From the NCBI GenBank assembly GCA_013285735.1, contig JABDGZ010000007.1, positions 1 through 53,630 on the forward strand: a stretch of DNA of 53,630 bases, written 5' to 3'. Under the pieces are notes generated by a model. It was given only the letters and a program-made list of their open reading frames with translations, had not been told where the DNA came from and did no database searches. Shown piece after piece: positions 24,209 through 34,614 of the stretch. Positions within the stretch are counted from its first letter, which is position 1. Each line of letters opens with the position of its first letter. The stretch is from Candidatus Omnitrophota bacterium. GTDB lineage: Bacteria; Omnitrophota; Gorgyraeia; Zapsychrales; Fredricksoniimonadaceae. A program made the position numbers and the translations under genes.

Positions 24209-24244
24209 AAAGCCATCCAGCGTTGTAACATGCTGAATGGCTTT
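24209..24244. terminator. Terminator-like hairpin
   Basis: AAAGCCATCCAGC pairs with GCTGAATGGCTTT (one mismatch) around a 10-nt loop. Short T/A flanks on both sides. It may end transcription from the HTH-cupin gene, 168 bp upstream, or protect the IS element boundary. Confidence 0.55.
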
Positions 24245-24276
24245 AACTGCCCTTCCTGACAGATAGGTAACAGAAA

Positions 24277-25545
24277 ATACCGGAGACATGGGTAACACTT
24301 TTATAATAATGGCATAGAAAGGGGTACTACTATGCCATGGAAAGAGAGTGTACTTATGGATGAACGGATGAAATTCGTTGCACGATTATTACAAGGCGAA
24401 AAAATGACTGAGCTCTGCCGTGAATTTGGAATCTCCAGAAAGACCGGTTACAAATTCTGGGATCGGTACAAAGATGTGGGTTTGCATGGATTGACTGACC
24501 GAAGCAGAAGACCTGTCCGATACGCTAACCAATTGCCCATGCAAATAGAGTGTGAGATATTAAGAATCAAGAAAGACAAGCCATCATGGGGAGCACCAAA
24601 AATCCGAGAAATACTGCGAAGAAAATACCCTGAGGTTAGAACACCGGCTAAAAGCACCATTCACTGTATCCTTGACCGGCATGGATTGGTCATCCGTCGA
24701 AGAAAAAGACGATTTAAGCTTCAAGGAACACCTTTAACCACGCAACATAACCCTAACGATTTATGGTGTGCAGACTATAAGGGTGAGTTTATGTTAGCCA
24801 ATAAACAGTATTGCTATCCTCTGACTATTACAGACTCCTGTAGCCGTTATCTGCTGGCTTGCGAAGGCTTAGAAAGCACCAAAGAAATACATGCCTTTAG
24901 CATCTTCGAACAGACTTTTCAAAAATATGGATTACCAATGACTATCCGCACAGATAATGGCCTTCCCTTTGCTTCTCCCCATGCCCTGTTTGGTTTAAGC
25001 AGACTTTCGGTATGGTGGTTACGTTTGGGTATTTTTATCGAACGGATTAAACCTGGAAACCCTCAACAAAACGGCAGGCATGAACGGATGCATTTAACTC
25101 TTAAAAAAGAAGCTACAAAACCACCTGGTGAAAACTTCTTGCAACAACAAGAAAAATTCGATAACTTTATTCAAGAATTTAATACTCAAAGGCCACATCA
25201 GGCCATTGATATGAAATTCCCAAGTGAAATTTATACACCTTCACCTCGTCCTTATAAAGGAATTCAGGAATTAAGTTACCCTTTTCATGATAAAACAGCA
25301 ATCGTTACAACCTGTGGAAGGATTTGCATCAATAAACACAAGGTTAACTTAAGTCATGTCTTTGCCGGACAGAATATGGGTGTTAAAGAAGTAGCGGATG
25401 GTATTTGGCTGGTTACTTTTATGGATTACGACTTAGGATATTTTGACTTTGAGACAAATAAAATAGAGCCCTTAGGGTACCCGTTCGCACCGGAGATGGT
25501 GTAACCCATCTCTCCGGTACGAACTGTTACCCATGTGTCCGGTAT
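24277..25545 (+). mobile_element. IS481-family insertion sequence, complete
   Basis: About 1269 bp bounded by near-perfect 21-bp terminal inverted repeats: ATACCGGAGACATGGGTAAC... at 24277-24297 and its complement at 25525-25545, with one mismatch. It carries one intact transposase gene. I cannot see a convincing target-site duplication at the borders. An inner hairpin near 25494-25519 (CACCGGAGATGG / CCATCTCTCCGG-like) follows the transposase gene end. It lies 14 bp from the initiator tRNA gene. Confidence 0.85.
24332..25504 (+). CDS. IS481-family transposase
   Basis: 390 aa. N-terminal HTH (MTELCREFGISRKTGYKFWDRY, about 29-50) plus a second helical DNA-binding segment, then a DDE integrase core: first Asp in LWCADYKGEF, second in IRTDNGLPFAS, and Glu in NGRHERMHLTLKKEA, followed by FNTQRPHQAI. 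All three catalytic residues are present and the frame is intact, so it is potentially active. The start MPWKES is the usual IS481 start, with AAAGGGG upstream. Confidence 0.95.
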   Translation: MPWKESVLMDERMKFVARLLQGEKMTELCREFGISRKTGYKFWDRYKDVGLHGLTDRSRRPVRYANQLPMQIECEILRIKKDKPSWGAPKIREILRRKYPEVRTPAKSTIHCILDRHGLVIRRRKRRFKLQGTPLTTQHNPNDLWCADYKGEFMLANKQYCYPLTITDSCSRYLLACEGLESTKEIHAFSIFEQTFQKYGLPMTIRTDNGLPFASPHALFGLSRLSVWWLRLGIFIERIKPGNPQQNGRHERMHLTLKKEATKPPGENFLQQQEKFDNFIQEFNTQRPHQAIDMKFPSEIYTPSPRPYKGIQELSYPFHDKTAIVTTCGRICINKHKVNLSHVFAGQNMGVKEVADGIWLVTFMDYDLGYFDFETNKIEPLGYPFAPEMV

Positions 25546-25559
25546 GGACCAACTTGTGA

Positions 25560-25636
25560 TGGTTGCGGGGACAGGATTTGAACCTATGACCTCCAGGTTA
25601 TGAGCCTGGCGAGCTACCGGGCTGCTCCACCCCGCG
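25560..25636 (-). tRNA. Initiator tRNA-Met (CAT)
   Basis: 77-nt cloverleaf read on the minus strand from CGCGGGGTGGAGCAG... to GCAACCA, with anticodon loop CTCATAA (CAT). The unpaired C at position 1 opposite A72 and three G-C pairs in the anticodon stem (TGG...CCA region: CAGG/CCTGG) mark it as initiator. The 3' CCA is encoded. It lies upstream of the IS481 border and downstream of ftsB. Confidence 0.95.
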
Positions 25637-25649
25637 ATATCTTATATCG

Positions 25650-25919
25650 CTACTGCTTCACCGGTACGATTCTGTAAACTGTTTCTCCTGGGCGAATCAG
25701 ACCCATTGTTTCACGACCTACTTTTTCTACATAATCCGGGTCGGTTTGTAACAAGTGACGCTCTTCTTCAAATCTTTTGTTCTTCTCTTCCAACGCTGTG
25801 ATCCTGCGGGCATATTCAAGATTTTTAAGCTTTAAATCCTGCATCGTCGAATATGACGGTAAAAAAAGTGCCAGGATAATGACTGTTAATATAAATAGTG
25901 AAAGAGCGTTCTTAAGCAT
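25650..25919 (-). CDS. FtsB/DivIC-type septum formation initiator
   Basis: 89 aa bitopic membrane protein: short cytoplasmic N-terminus, one membrane helix (LSLFILTVIILALFLPSY, about 6-23), a periplasmic coiled coil (LEYARRITALEEKNKRFEEERHLL) and a conserved tail DPDYVEKVGRETMGLIRPGETVYRI typical of the FtsB/DivIC family. It works with FtsL and FtsQ to activate septal peptidoglycan synthesis. It follows enolase, the common eno-ftsB gene order, with a palindromic hairpin between. Confidence 0.9.
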   Translation of the reverse strand: MLKNALSLFILTVIILALFLPSYSTMQDLKLKNLEYARRITALEEKNKRFEEERHLLQTDPDYVEKVGRETMGLIRPGETVYRIVPVKQ

Positions 25920-25925
25920 TTATGG

Positions 25926-25945
25926 ATTCCCGCTTTCGCGGGAAT
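25926..25945. repeat. Palindromic hairpin ATTCCCGC-TTTC-GCGGGAAT
   Basis: Perfect 8-bp GC-rich stem with a 4-nt loop between enolase and ftsB. The motif (ATTCCCGCxxxxGCGGGAAT followed by GACA) resembles widespread short interspersed palindromic repeats; it may also stabilise or attenuate the eno transcript. Confidence 0.6.
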
Positions 25946-25978
25946 GACAATATTTATGTTTCAATGACATAAATTATA

Positions 25979-27608
<1,630 letters not shown>

Positions 27609-28100
27609 ATGAAAAATTTGGCTAATACAAAAGGCGGCTTTACGCTCGTTGAGGTACTCGTCAGCACGGGGATCATTCTTATTTTTCTCCCCTTTGCCGC
27701 GAGCATGCTCACGAATAGCCAATTACTTGCCTCCTATTCAAAACATAAAATCCAGGCAGCTTATGCGGCCCAGCAAATCATTGAAACACAACGCCAAAAT
27801 CCATTTTTAATAATATTGCCTGGACACTCCGTCACTATTGGCCCTGCGGCAGTCGTCCTGGACACTAAAGGTAATTACGCCAACACCAATTGCAGCACCA
27901 ATCCTAATCTTTTTTGCGGTACCGCGAGCGTAACAGTGACCCCGGCAGTTTATACCAAAAGCTCCGGAGCCCAGCTTACCAGCGCTGTGGTGGACCACTT
28001 CGTGGTTCAAATTTCTTGGGTTGAACGGATATCAGCCCTACAGGTTCCTATGACTGAAACTTACGCGGAGGACATTGCAAATGATCCGATGCTTAACTAA
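27609..28100 (+). CDS. Type II/IV prepilin-like protein 1
   Basis: About 163 aa from ATG 27609, with AGAGG 5 nt upstream. A class III signal peptide GGFTLVEVLVSTGIILIFLPFAAS, with cleavage after GG/G before FTLVE and Glu at +5, is followed by a hydrophobic helix and a globular domain containing a Cys-rich loop (NCSTNPNLFCG). Minor pseudopilin of the PilV/GspI kind. It overlaps the next pilin gene by 20 bp. Confidence 0.85.
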   Translation: MKNLANTKGGFTLVEVLVSTGIILIFLPFAASMLTNSQLLASYSKHKIQAAYAAQQIIETQRQNPFLIILPGHSVTIGPAAVVLDTKGNYANTNCSTNPNLFCGTASVTVTPAVYTKSSGAQLTSAVVDHFVVQISWVERISALQVPMTETYAEDIANDPMLN

Positions 28101-28728
28101 AAAGAATGCATTTACCCTGGTCGAAATGCTGATGGCTGTCGCCTTTACGGTGCTTTTGATGACGGGTGTTTTTGGTTTTTATAACTCCTCAAACCAGGTT
28201 TATTCGTCAGGGATAACTGGACAAACACTTCAAGACGGGGCTAATATTGTGCTTAGTAAGGTGATTGAGGGCGAGACAGAATCAAACGTGGTCTATCGTT
28301 TATCTACCGCTGTTTCTTATATGTTACCCAATGGCAGCGCCAATGAATTGTATAGTTGTGGTGGGCCGTCTCAAGCTGCTCCTTGTAATGCCAGCAATTC
28401 TTTTAGTGAATTGTACTATTGTCAGGACAGCCCTTGTGGCGGTGCTAGTGATGCGACCGCCCGATGGTATTATTTAAACAGCACAGGCACCTCTGTCATT
28501 TATCATCACCCCTCCAGCAACGGTGGTACTGTCGAGGAAAATGTTTACACCGCTCCTGCAGGAACGTCTTTGAAGATACGTTTTTCGCCTGCTGCGGTGA
28601 GCACGCCATTGAATGTCGTTGAGATCGATGTTGCTTTGACAAAAAATCTATCGCCCAATATTACAAATAGCCGGTTGGCCACCAGCGGTGCTGTGTCCAC
28701 CTATGTACTTTTGAGGAGTCATCCATGA
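28081..28728 (+). CDS. Type II/IV prepilin-like protein 2
   Basis: 215 aa from ATG 28081 (SD GGAGGA, 8 nt). Prepilin signature NAFTLVEMLMAVAFTVLLMTGVFGFY; the residue before F is Ala instead of the usual Gly. Four cysteines in a central loop (SCGG...PCNAS...YYCQDSPCGG) suggest disulphides. Likely a PilW/GspJ-like minor pseudopilin. It ends overlapping the PilX-like start by 4 bp. Confidence 0.83.
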   Translation: MIRCLTKKNAFTLVEMLMAVAFTVLLMTGVFGFYNSSNQVYSSGITGQTLQDGANIVLSKVIEGETESNVVYRLSTAVSYMLPNGSANELYSCGGPSQAAPCNASNSFSELYYCQDSPCGGASDATARWYYLNSTGTSVIYHHPSSNGGTVEENVYTAPAGTSLKIRFSPAAVSTPLNVVEIDVALTKNLSPNITNSRLATSGAVSTYVLLRSHP

Positions 28729-30092
28729 TTGACCTCCGTCAAAACAAAGGCTTCGCGTTAACCTTCACCCTGATATTCATGTTTTTAGTTGTCTCCTTCA
28801 TGGCGGTGTATGTTTTTGTTGTTAGCAGCGGTCTGGCCTTGGCCAACCGGACGGCGAATGAAAAAAAAGCCTACTACATCGCTGATGCAGGACTTGCAGA
28901 CGCTTATGAACGCATAACGCAGTCTGGTGTCAACACCATCCCAACGACTAATTCTTATATCCCATCATCAACTACCGACAATGGCATTTACTCGGTGGGA
29001 TCAGTTACCGGCAGCTACACAGTATCCGTAGTGTATTCAAATTCACCCCGGACTAATTACACGATAATCTCGACTGGCACCTACGGTAATATTTCAAAAA
29101 CGTTACAGTTAAGAATGATCGGTGCAGCCATTTCGAAATATGCTTATTGGAGCCAAACAGAAATTAATCCTGCATTTGGAGGCCCCTTGTGGTGGGTCGG
29201 AGAACCTGGTTTGGAAATGTTAACCACCGGGCCTGTACAAACGAACGGAGCACTCAATATCTTTGGTAATCCCATTTTTAACGGAGCAGTAACAGAAGCT
29301 GGGGCGAGCCCTAACTATTACCCGGGGGTCTCAAGTGATCCCAGCATCATTTTCCCTGCAGGCCTGACAAATAATGCCCCTACTATTAATTTACCACCCC
29401 AACAAACTTTAAATGCTATTGAAACAATAGCGTCTGATGGTTCTGGGTTGGTTTTAACCGGCGCCAGCACGGTCATCTTCAACCCTACCGGGACAATTAC
29501 TGTAACCGGAGTTGTAAAAAATTCCCAAGGCACTGTTACAACGACCTATAACAATACAACCATGAGCCCTCCGGCTAATGGTGTCATTTACGTGCAAAGC
29601 AATCAAGGACAGCAAGATGGTAATGTCACCGTGCAGGGAACTGTCAACGGTCAGCTAACAGTTGCTGCCGACCAAAATATTGATGTCTCAGGCAGTGTTT
29701 CCTACAATAACGACCCCAGGATAAATCCTTCCAGCACAGATTTACTGGGTTTAGTGGCCAATCAAAATATCACTATCATTGAAGCTTCTGCCCCCACCCA
29801 GCTGGAAATGTCTGCTGTCATGGTAGCACTTCAAGGTTCATTTCAAGTGGACCAGTGGTGGGTTTATAGAGGCAACTCTTCAACAGCGGTCATGGATCAA
29901 TTTGGCAGCTTAATCAATTATGTTTGCGGGGCAACAGGCGAAATGGACATGTCTGGAAATTTATTAGGCGGATGGAATCAAATACAAACTTATGATACAA
30001 GGCTTTCGACGCTGGCTCCTCCGGGATTTCCCCCTTATGTCAATAATGCGGGAGACGGGGTCTATACCAAATTAGGTATCACGGAATTATAA
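28725..30092 (+). CDS. PilX-like pilus assembly protein
   Basis: 455 aa. A short positive N-terminus and one hydrophobic helix (FALTFTLIFMFLVVSFMAVYVFVVSSGLAL) precede ANRTANEKKAYYIADAGLADAYERI, the PilX N-terminal pattern found in minor pilus proteins. The remainder is a large beta-rich extracellular domain with repeated Thr/Asn/Gly content. SD GAGGAG is 6 nt before ATG. It belongs to the pilin gene block and may prime or cap a type IV-pilus-like or type II secretion fibre. No assembly ATPase is in the window. Confidence 0.75.
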   Translation: MIDLRQNKGFALTFTLIFMFLVVSFMAVYVFVVSSGLALANRTANEKKAYYIADAGLADAYERITQSGVNTIPTTNSYIPSSTTDNGIYSVGSVTGSYTVSVVYSNSPRTNYTIISTGTYGNISKTLQLRMIGAAISKYAYWSQTEINPAFGGPLWWVGEPGLEMLTTGPVQTNGALNIFGNPIFNGAVTEAGASPNYYPGVSSDPSIIFPAGLTNNAPTINLPPQQTLNAIETIASDGSGLVLTGASTVIFNPTGTITVTGVVKNSQGTVTTTYNNTTMSPPANGVIYVQSNQGQQDGNVTVQGTVNGQLTVAADQNIDVSGSVSYNNDPRINPSSTDLLGLVANQNITIIEASAPTQLEMSAVMVALQGSFQVDQWWVYRGNSSTAVMDQFGSLINYVCGATGEMDMSGNLLGGWNQIQTYDTRLSTLAPPGFPPYVNNAGDGVYTKLGITEL

Positions 30093-30112
30093 GGTACTTA
30101 CAGGAGTATGCT

Positions 30113-31051
30113 ATGAAGAAGAAAAAATTGCCGCTGATAAAATGGATACTGGGGATTCCAATCATCCTGCTGGCCTTATCATTTTGCACGTACCAGACAT
30201 CCCAATATATCGAAATCCCTAAGATCTCCAATATTTCATCTCATCGTAATTTCTTTGAATTCCTGGAATATTTGATAGGCATACAAAACCAAGGCCCATC
30301 GTCCAGCGAGTCTTCCAGCGATAACAACGTATCCAATCCAAACAATTCAAATTCTTTGCAGGCAAAAAATGCTACTACAGCGAATCAACAAAATTCTAAT
30401 TCAATGACAGCCGCAAATTCATCGACGGCGCAAGGATCTGGCTTGGCCCAGCAGGGAAATAATGCCGGAAACAACACCTTGGGAATTAATCCGGAAAATA
30501 ACTCGGAATTAAATGCAGGGAACTCTGTCGAACTTAACGCAGAAAATAATCCCGGCAACAATCTTCTGAATAATTCAGAAACCAACGCAGACCAAGAAAC
30601 AGGGAGTAACACAGACAACAACCCTGACAATAACCCGTCAAATAATGCCCCGAGTAACGAAGAAACTGGTTCAGGGAACAACCCAGGTGACAACTCAGGA
30701 GCTGGTTTAGGAAACAATTCGGGAAATAACCCAGGTGATAACTCCGGAGGTGGTACAGGTGGTAATTCAGGAAGTAGTTCAGGAAATAATAATCAAAGCA
30801 ATCTTCCTACTATCAATCCTATACCATCAGATGATCAAGTTTCACAAAGCATCGCAAAACAGAATCAACAAGGTGATTCGCTGGCGGCTTTGGTCGCAGC
30901 CCGCCAAGCGCTTGTTATCCCTGTCCAGCAACAAGCTCAAGCTTCAAAATACCAAACAGTTGACCCAGCAAATATCCCGGCTCCCAGCTCAAATCAACCC
31001 CCTTCTGATGTAGAGGCAAAAGTACAAGCCAAGCAATTAACATTTCATTAA
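30113..31051 (+). CDS. Asn/Ser/Gly-rich low-complexity exported protein
   Basis: 312 aa. One N-terminal membrane helix (LIKWILGIPIILLALSFCTY) could be a signal anchor. Residues about 60-225 are low-complexity, built from N-N-x-x-N and PGDNSG-type units in loosely repeated blocks (NNPGDNSG, NNSGNNPGD). The last 85 residues are Gln/Ala/Pro-rich (LAALVAARQALVIPVQQQAQ). It follows the PilX-like gene by 20 bp with an SD (CAGGAG). Possibly a cell-surface or pilus-associated matrix protein; no enzymatic motif. Confidence 0.65.
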   Translation: MKKKKLPLIKWILGIPIILLALSFCTYQTSQYIEIPKISNISSHRNFFEFLEYLIGIQNQGPSSSESSSDNNVSNPNNSNSLQAKNATTANQQNSNSMTAANSSTAQGSGLAQQGNNAGNNTLGINPENNSELNAGNSVELNAENNPGNNLLNNSETNADQETGSNTDNNPDNNPSNNAPSNEETGSGNNPGDNSGAGLGNNSGNNPGDNSGGGTGGNSGSSSGNNNQSNLPTINPIPSDDQVSQSIAKQNQQGDSLAALVAARQALVIPVQQQAQASKYQTVDPANIPAPSSNQPPSDVEAKVQAKQLTFH

Positions 31052-31142
31052 ACTTTTTGAAGAAAATTTTTGGATTTATGTGATATACTCATGGATGTTT
31101 AAAATTTAAAAGTTTTCATAAAATATTCCTAAGGACAGACTT

Positions 31143-33650
31143 ATGATGAAAAATCGTGTATTTAAATTTATCCGGGTGTACTGGAAAGGCATTTTAATCT
31201 ATGCACTCGCTGCGGCCTTGGTAAGCTTCCTCATCATTTTTATGTATTACGGCGGGTCCAGCTTCTTTGGCATGGAAGGCTTTTACCGCAAGAACATGAT
31301 GGCCCAAATGGGCATTTATTTGGTGGTCTTTCTGGTCATCAGCGTCATCCAAGCCGTACTCTTCTCTTATTTCCAAATGTATTTCATGATGGGCGGCGGC
31401 ATGTCCAAGATGCTAAGCAAAGACAGCGCCGAGACCGCCAAAGCAGATATCAAATGGGATGATGTTATTGGCATGGAAAATGCCAAGCGCGATGCCTGGG
31501 AAATCGTTCAATTCATTAAAGACGCGAGCAAGGTCAAAGCCATGGGCGGCACCATGATCAAAGGTGTTTTGATGGTGGGCCCTCCAGGCTGCGGTAAGAC
31601 CTACTTGGCCAAGGCCATGGCCTCTGAATGCAAATTGCCCTTCCTATCCGCAGTAGGCAGTGAATTTGTGGCGATCTTTATGGGAATGGGTGCCGCACGC
31701 ATCAAGTCGTTATTTAAAAAAGCCCGTCAATTAGCATCTCTCGAAGGTGGTTGTATTATCTTCATCGATGAGATCGATGCCTTTGCTACCCCTCGCAGTG
31801 AAGATGCAGGATTTGGCGGCGGTGGTAATATTTCGCACAATGCTACCATCAATCAATTCCTCACTGAACTTGACGGACTTAGAAAGCGTGAAAATCATAT
31901 CGTCGTTATTGCTGCTACTAATATGCCCCCGGAAAAAATGGACCCCGCCATCATGCGCTCAGGCCGTTTTGACCGCAAGATTTCTATTGAAAAACCCACG
32001 GCTAAAGAACGTGAAGCTTTGATAAGCTATTACCTTAAGAAAGTTGTTTGTGATGCCACGATCGATGTCCCTCTCATCGCCGAAAAAGCCCAATGGTTTT
32101 CTCCGGCAGACATCCATAATATGGTGCGCGAGGCCAGTGTCCTGGTCATGCGCGACCGGCGTTCCAACATCACGCAGGAAGATATGTTAAAGTCCATGAA
32201 TGATGTCATGGTCAATTTGGAAAAGACTGGCGAAGAAAAAATCCTTTCTAACAAAGTCAATGTCAAATGGAATGAAGTTATTGGGATGACCAATGCCAAG
32301 GAAGAAGCCTGGGAGCTGGTAGAGCTTTTGAAAGATCGCAACCGCATCAAAAGTGTTGGCGGAAAAATCGTCAAAGGTATTTTATTATTAGGTCCTCCGG
32401 GCTGCGGTAAAACTTATTTAGCCAAGGCCATGGCCACTGAATCTGGCTTTCCATTCATATCAGCCATGGGCAGTGACCTCGTCGGCATTTATGTCGGCGA
32501 AGGTGCTAAAAAGATGAAAAATATTTTTAAAGAAGCCCGTCAATTGGCCAAGGCTGAAGGCGGATGCATTGTGTTCTTTGATGAGATCGATACCTTTGCC
32601 ACCCATCGTGTTGAAGAACGCGGCTATGGCGGCGGGATCTCACATAATGCCACCATCAATCAATTCTTAATGGAAATTGACGGCCTGCGCCAACAGGAAA
32701 ATAATATCGTAATCATCGCCGCCACCAACCTTTCTGAAAACAAACTGGATCCAGCCATTTTACGTGCCGGACGCATTGAACGAAAAATTTACGTAGGGCT
32801 TCCCAATCTCCAGGAGAGGGTCGACCTATTCAAATACTACCTGACAAAGGTCACCACCGACGCATCCGTTGACCCTGTATTGCTTGGCCGCAAAACCCTA
32901 TGGTTTTCCCCTTCAGACATCGACAGCATGATCCGTGAGGCTGGGCTTATCAGCCTTCGGGACAAGAGGGATGCCATTAATAACAAAGACCTCTCTGATG
33001 CCTACGACCGTATCCTTTATGGCGCTAAAAACAACACCATTTTAAGCCCAGCAGAAAAAGAATGGGTGGCCTATCACGAAGCAGGTCATGCGATCATCGG
33101 GTTTATGCTACATCCGACTGATGATGTTATCAAAGCCACCATTATCCCGCGCAAAAGTTCCCTTGGTTTTGTCGCCCCGCGGCCGCGGGAAGAAGTCCAT
33201 ATTCATAAAAAAGAATGGTTCCTAGCCAAAATCAAGGTTTGCTTGGCTAGTTATGCGGCTGAAACTATTAAATACGGCACCACTGGCAGTGGTGTAGGCG
33301 GCGGCCCAGGCAGCGATTTTTACACCGCCACCTCTTTGGCCTATGATATGGTATGGCACTATGGGATGGGTAAATCTAAAATCATCGGGGACATGAACCA
33401 ACTTGTAACCAATTACGGCCAGAACTTTATGTCGGAAAAAACCAAAGAAATCCTTAATGACGATGTTCAGAGCATCCTGCAGGAGTGTTTATTAGCAGCC
33501 TCTGAAACCCTCAATAATAACCGCCAACTACTGGACTATTTCGCCCAAGAGCTTTTAGCCAAAGGTGAATTAGAATATGATGAAATTGAAGCTATTTTCC
33601 AAAAATTCGGCATTAAACCCACCTCACGCCCGATCTTGGCCGCTTCCTAA
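31143..33650 (+). CDS. FtsH-like protease with two AAA modules
   Basis: 835 aa, larger than FtsH (about 640). Two N-terminal membrane helices (about 14-35 and 57-82), first AAA module (Walker A GPPGCGKT 146-153, Walker B FIDEID 207-212), second AAA module (GPPGCGKT 417-424, FFDEID 478-483), and an M41 zinc protease domain with YHEAGH at about 644-649 and the GSDFYTATSLAYDMV third-ligand segment. Ordinary FtsH has one AAA domain. Both modules keep Walker motifs and Arg-finger-like RSGRFDRK/RAGRIERK, so both may hydrolyse ATP. Likely a hexameric membrane quality-control protease. AAGGA SD is 7 nt from ATG. Confidence 0.9.
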   Translation: MMKNRVFKFIRVYWKGILIYALAAALVSFLIIFMYYGGSSFFGMEGFYRKNMMAQMGIYLVVFLVISVIQAVLFSYFQMYFMMGGGMSKMLSKDSAETAKADIKWDDVIGMENAKRDAWEIVQFIKDASKVKAMGGTMIKGVLMVGPPGCGKTYLAKAMASECKLPFLSAVGSEFVAIFMGMGAARIKSLFKKARQLASLEGGCIIFIDEIDAFATPRSEDAGFGGGGNISHNATINQFLTELDGLRKRENHIVVIAATNMPPEKMDPAIMRSGRFDRKISIEKPTAKEREALISYYLKKVVCDATIDVPLIAEKAQWFSPADIHNMVREASVLVMRDRRSNITQEDMLKSMNDVMVNLEKTGEEKILSNKVNVKWNEVIGMTNAKEEAWELVELLKDRNRIKSVGGKIVKGILLLGPPGCGKTYLAKAMATESGFPFISAMGSDLVGIYVGEGAKKMKNIFKEARQLAKAEGGCIVFFDEIDTFATHRVEERGYGGGISHNATINQFLMEIDGLRQQENNIVIIAATNLSENKLDPAILRAGRIERKIYVGLPNLQERVDLFKYYLTKVTTDASVDPVLLGRKTLWFSPSDIDSMIREAGLISLRDKRDAINNKDLSDAYDRILYGAKNNTILSPAEKEWVAYHEAGHAIIGFMLHPTDDVIKATIIPRKSSLGFVAPRPREEVHIHKKEWFLAKIKVCLASYAAETIKYGTTGSGVGGGPGSDFYTATSLAYDMVWHYGMGKSKIIGDMNQLVTNYGQNFMSEKTKEILNDDVQSILQECLLAASETLNNNRQLLDYFAQELLAKGELEYDEIEAIFQKFGIKPTSRPILAAS

Positions 33651-34614
33651 AGCTGCACTGGCTTGTACGCTGCTCTTGTGTACGCTCAGCCTGGGTGGAT
33701 GTACGTCTAAAAAAATTGTCCTCCCCCGTCCAGCTCCAACGGATTTACAAAAAAAATTCGAGCTCAAATGCAGCAAAGACTACAAGCTCAATGTTATTAC
33801 CCGGCTGGTCGGAAAAACCTTCTGGATCTACGCGCCGACCGATAAGCCGCTTTTTGATTTTGCGGCTGAAAGCGCCTCTCCGCCGGACCCTCTCAAAAAA
33901 CCAGCCAAATATGATCTCCTTTATGTCGATGGCTCATTTAAAGACAACTCATTTAATTTTGAATATGACGTCATCCCCAAGATTAAATCTGATATGTCCA
34001 ACGAAGGGATACGCAACGAAGGCACGGATTATTTTAATAAACTTTATAATAATTTATTTACCGCTGTCACTGAAACCCTGCTGGACCCCCAAACACCTAT
34101 TTCTTTTGTGGTGATGTCCATCACGGATATCAAAAAAGGCATCGAAGCCCGTTACACTTTCTATTTAGAAGACTACCGCATGGCTTCAGTGGAAGGCATT
34201 CCCTACGATGAATTCAGCAAACGCGTCCTGCAGGAATCAAAAGGCAGTACCGATTATATTGGCGATGAGATTGGCCAGCATTTGGAATACAATGATATCT
34301 ATATGCCTGATTTTCTCACCAAACAAATGATCAATCGTATCCGTTTTAAATTCACCCAAAGTGATTTTCCGCCCCAGGAAAATTATGAAGAAGCTATTAT
34401 TGGTGTTATTGCCGACACCACCCGTTATTATCATTTTAAAGATTTCAAGGACGTGCGTACCGATGATATCCGCAGCAAAAAGAAAATGATTTTCACTCCT
34501 CAACAACTGAGCTTTTTTGGTGATGATAAGCCTAAAGACCAAGACTCAAAACAAAACGGCAAGCTTATCCACATTATCTTTGAAGACGGCAAAACCACCT
34601 TCAAAGATCAATAG
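33577..34614 (+). CDS. Predicted lipoprotein
   Basis: 345 aa. Signal: a positively charged N-terminus (KLKLFSKN...ARSW), hydrophobic ALACTLLLCTLSL and lipobox LGGC, so lipidation at the Cys around residue 42. The start codon overlaps the FtsH-like gene by 74 bp (ATG ATG at 33577/33580, with AAAGGTG upstream). The mature domain is mixed alpha/beta with FTQSDFPPQENYEEA and repeated Asp/Lys motifs; no known family. Downstream of the protease gene it may be its client or partner at the membrane. The long, basic signal region suggests the true start could be internal. Confidence 0.65.
   Translation: MMKLKLFSKNSALNPPHARSWPLPKAALACTLLLCTLSLGGCTSKKIVLPRPAPTDLQKKFELKCSKDYKLNVITRLVGKTFWIYAPTDKPLFDFAAESASPPDPLKKPAKYDLLYVDGSFKDNSFNFEYDVIPKIKSDMSNEGIRNEGTDYFNKLYNNLFTAVTETLLDPQTPISFVVMSITDIKKGIEARYTFYLEDYRMASVEGIPYDEFSKRVLQESKGSTDYIGDEIGQHLEYNDIYMPDFLTKQMINRIRFKFTQSDFPPQENYEEAIIGVIADTTRYYHFKDFKDVRTDDIRSKKKMIFTPQQLSFFGDDKPKDQDSKQNGKLIHIIFEDGKTTFKDQ

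Noticed and set aside
30385-30717. Antisense frame rich in Leu/Pro/Ser opposite the Asn-rich gene
   Set aside because: Explained by the biased codons of the repetitive Asn/Gly-rich gene on the other strand.
30530-30790. Possible CRISPR-like repeat array in the Asn-rich gene
   Set aside because: Repeats are short, in-frame protein-coding units of variable length, without constant spacers.
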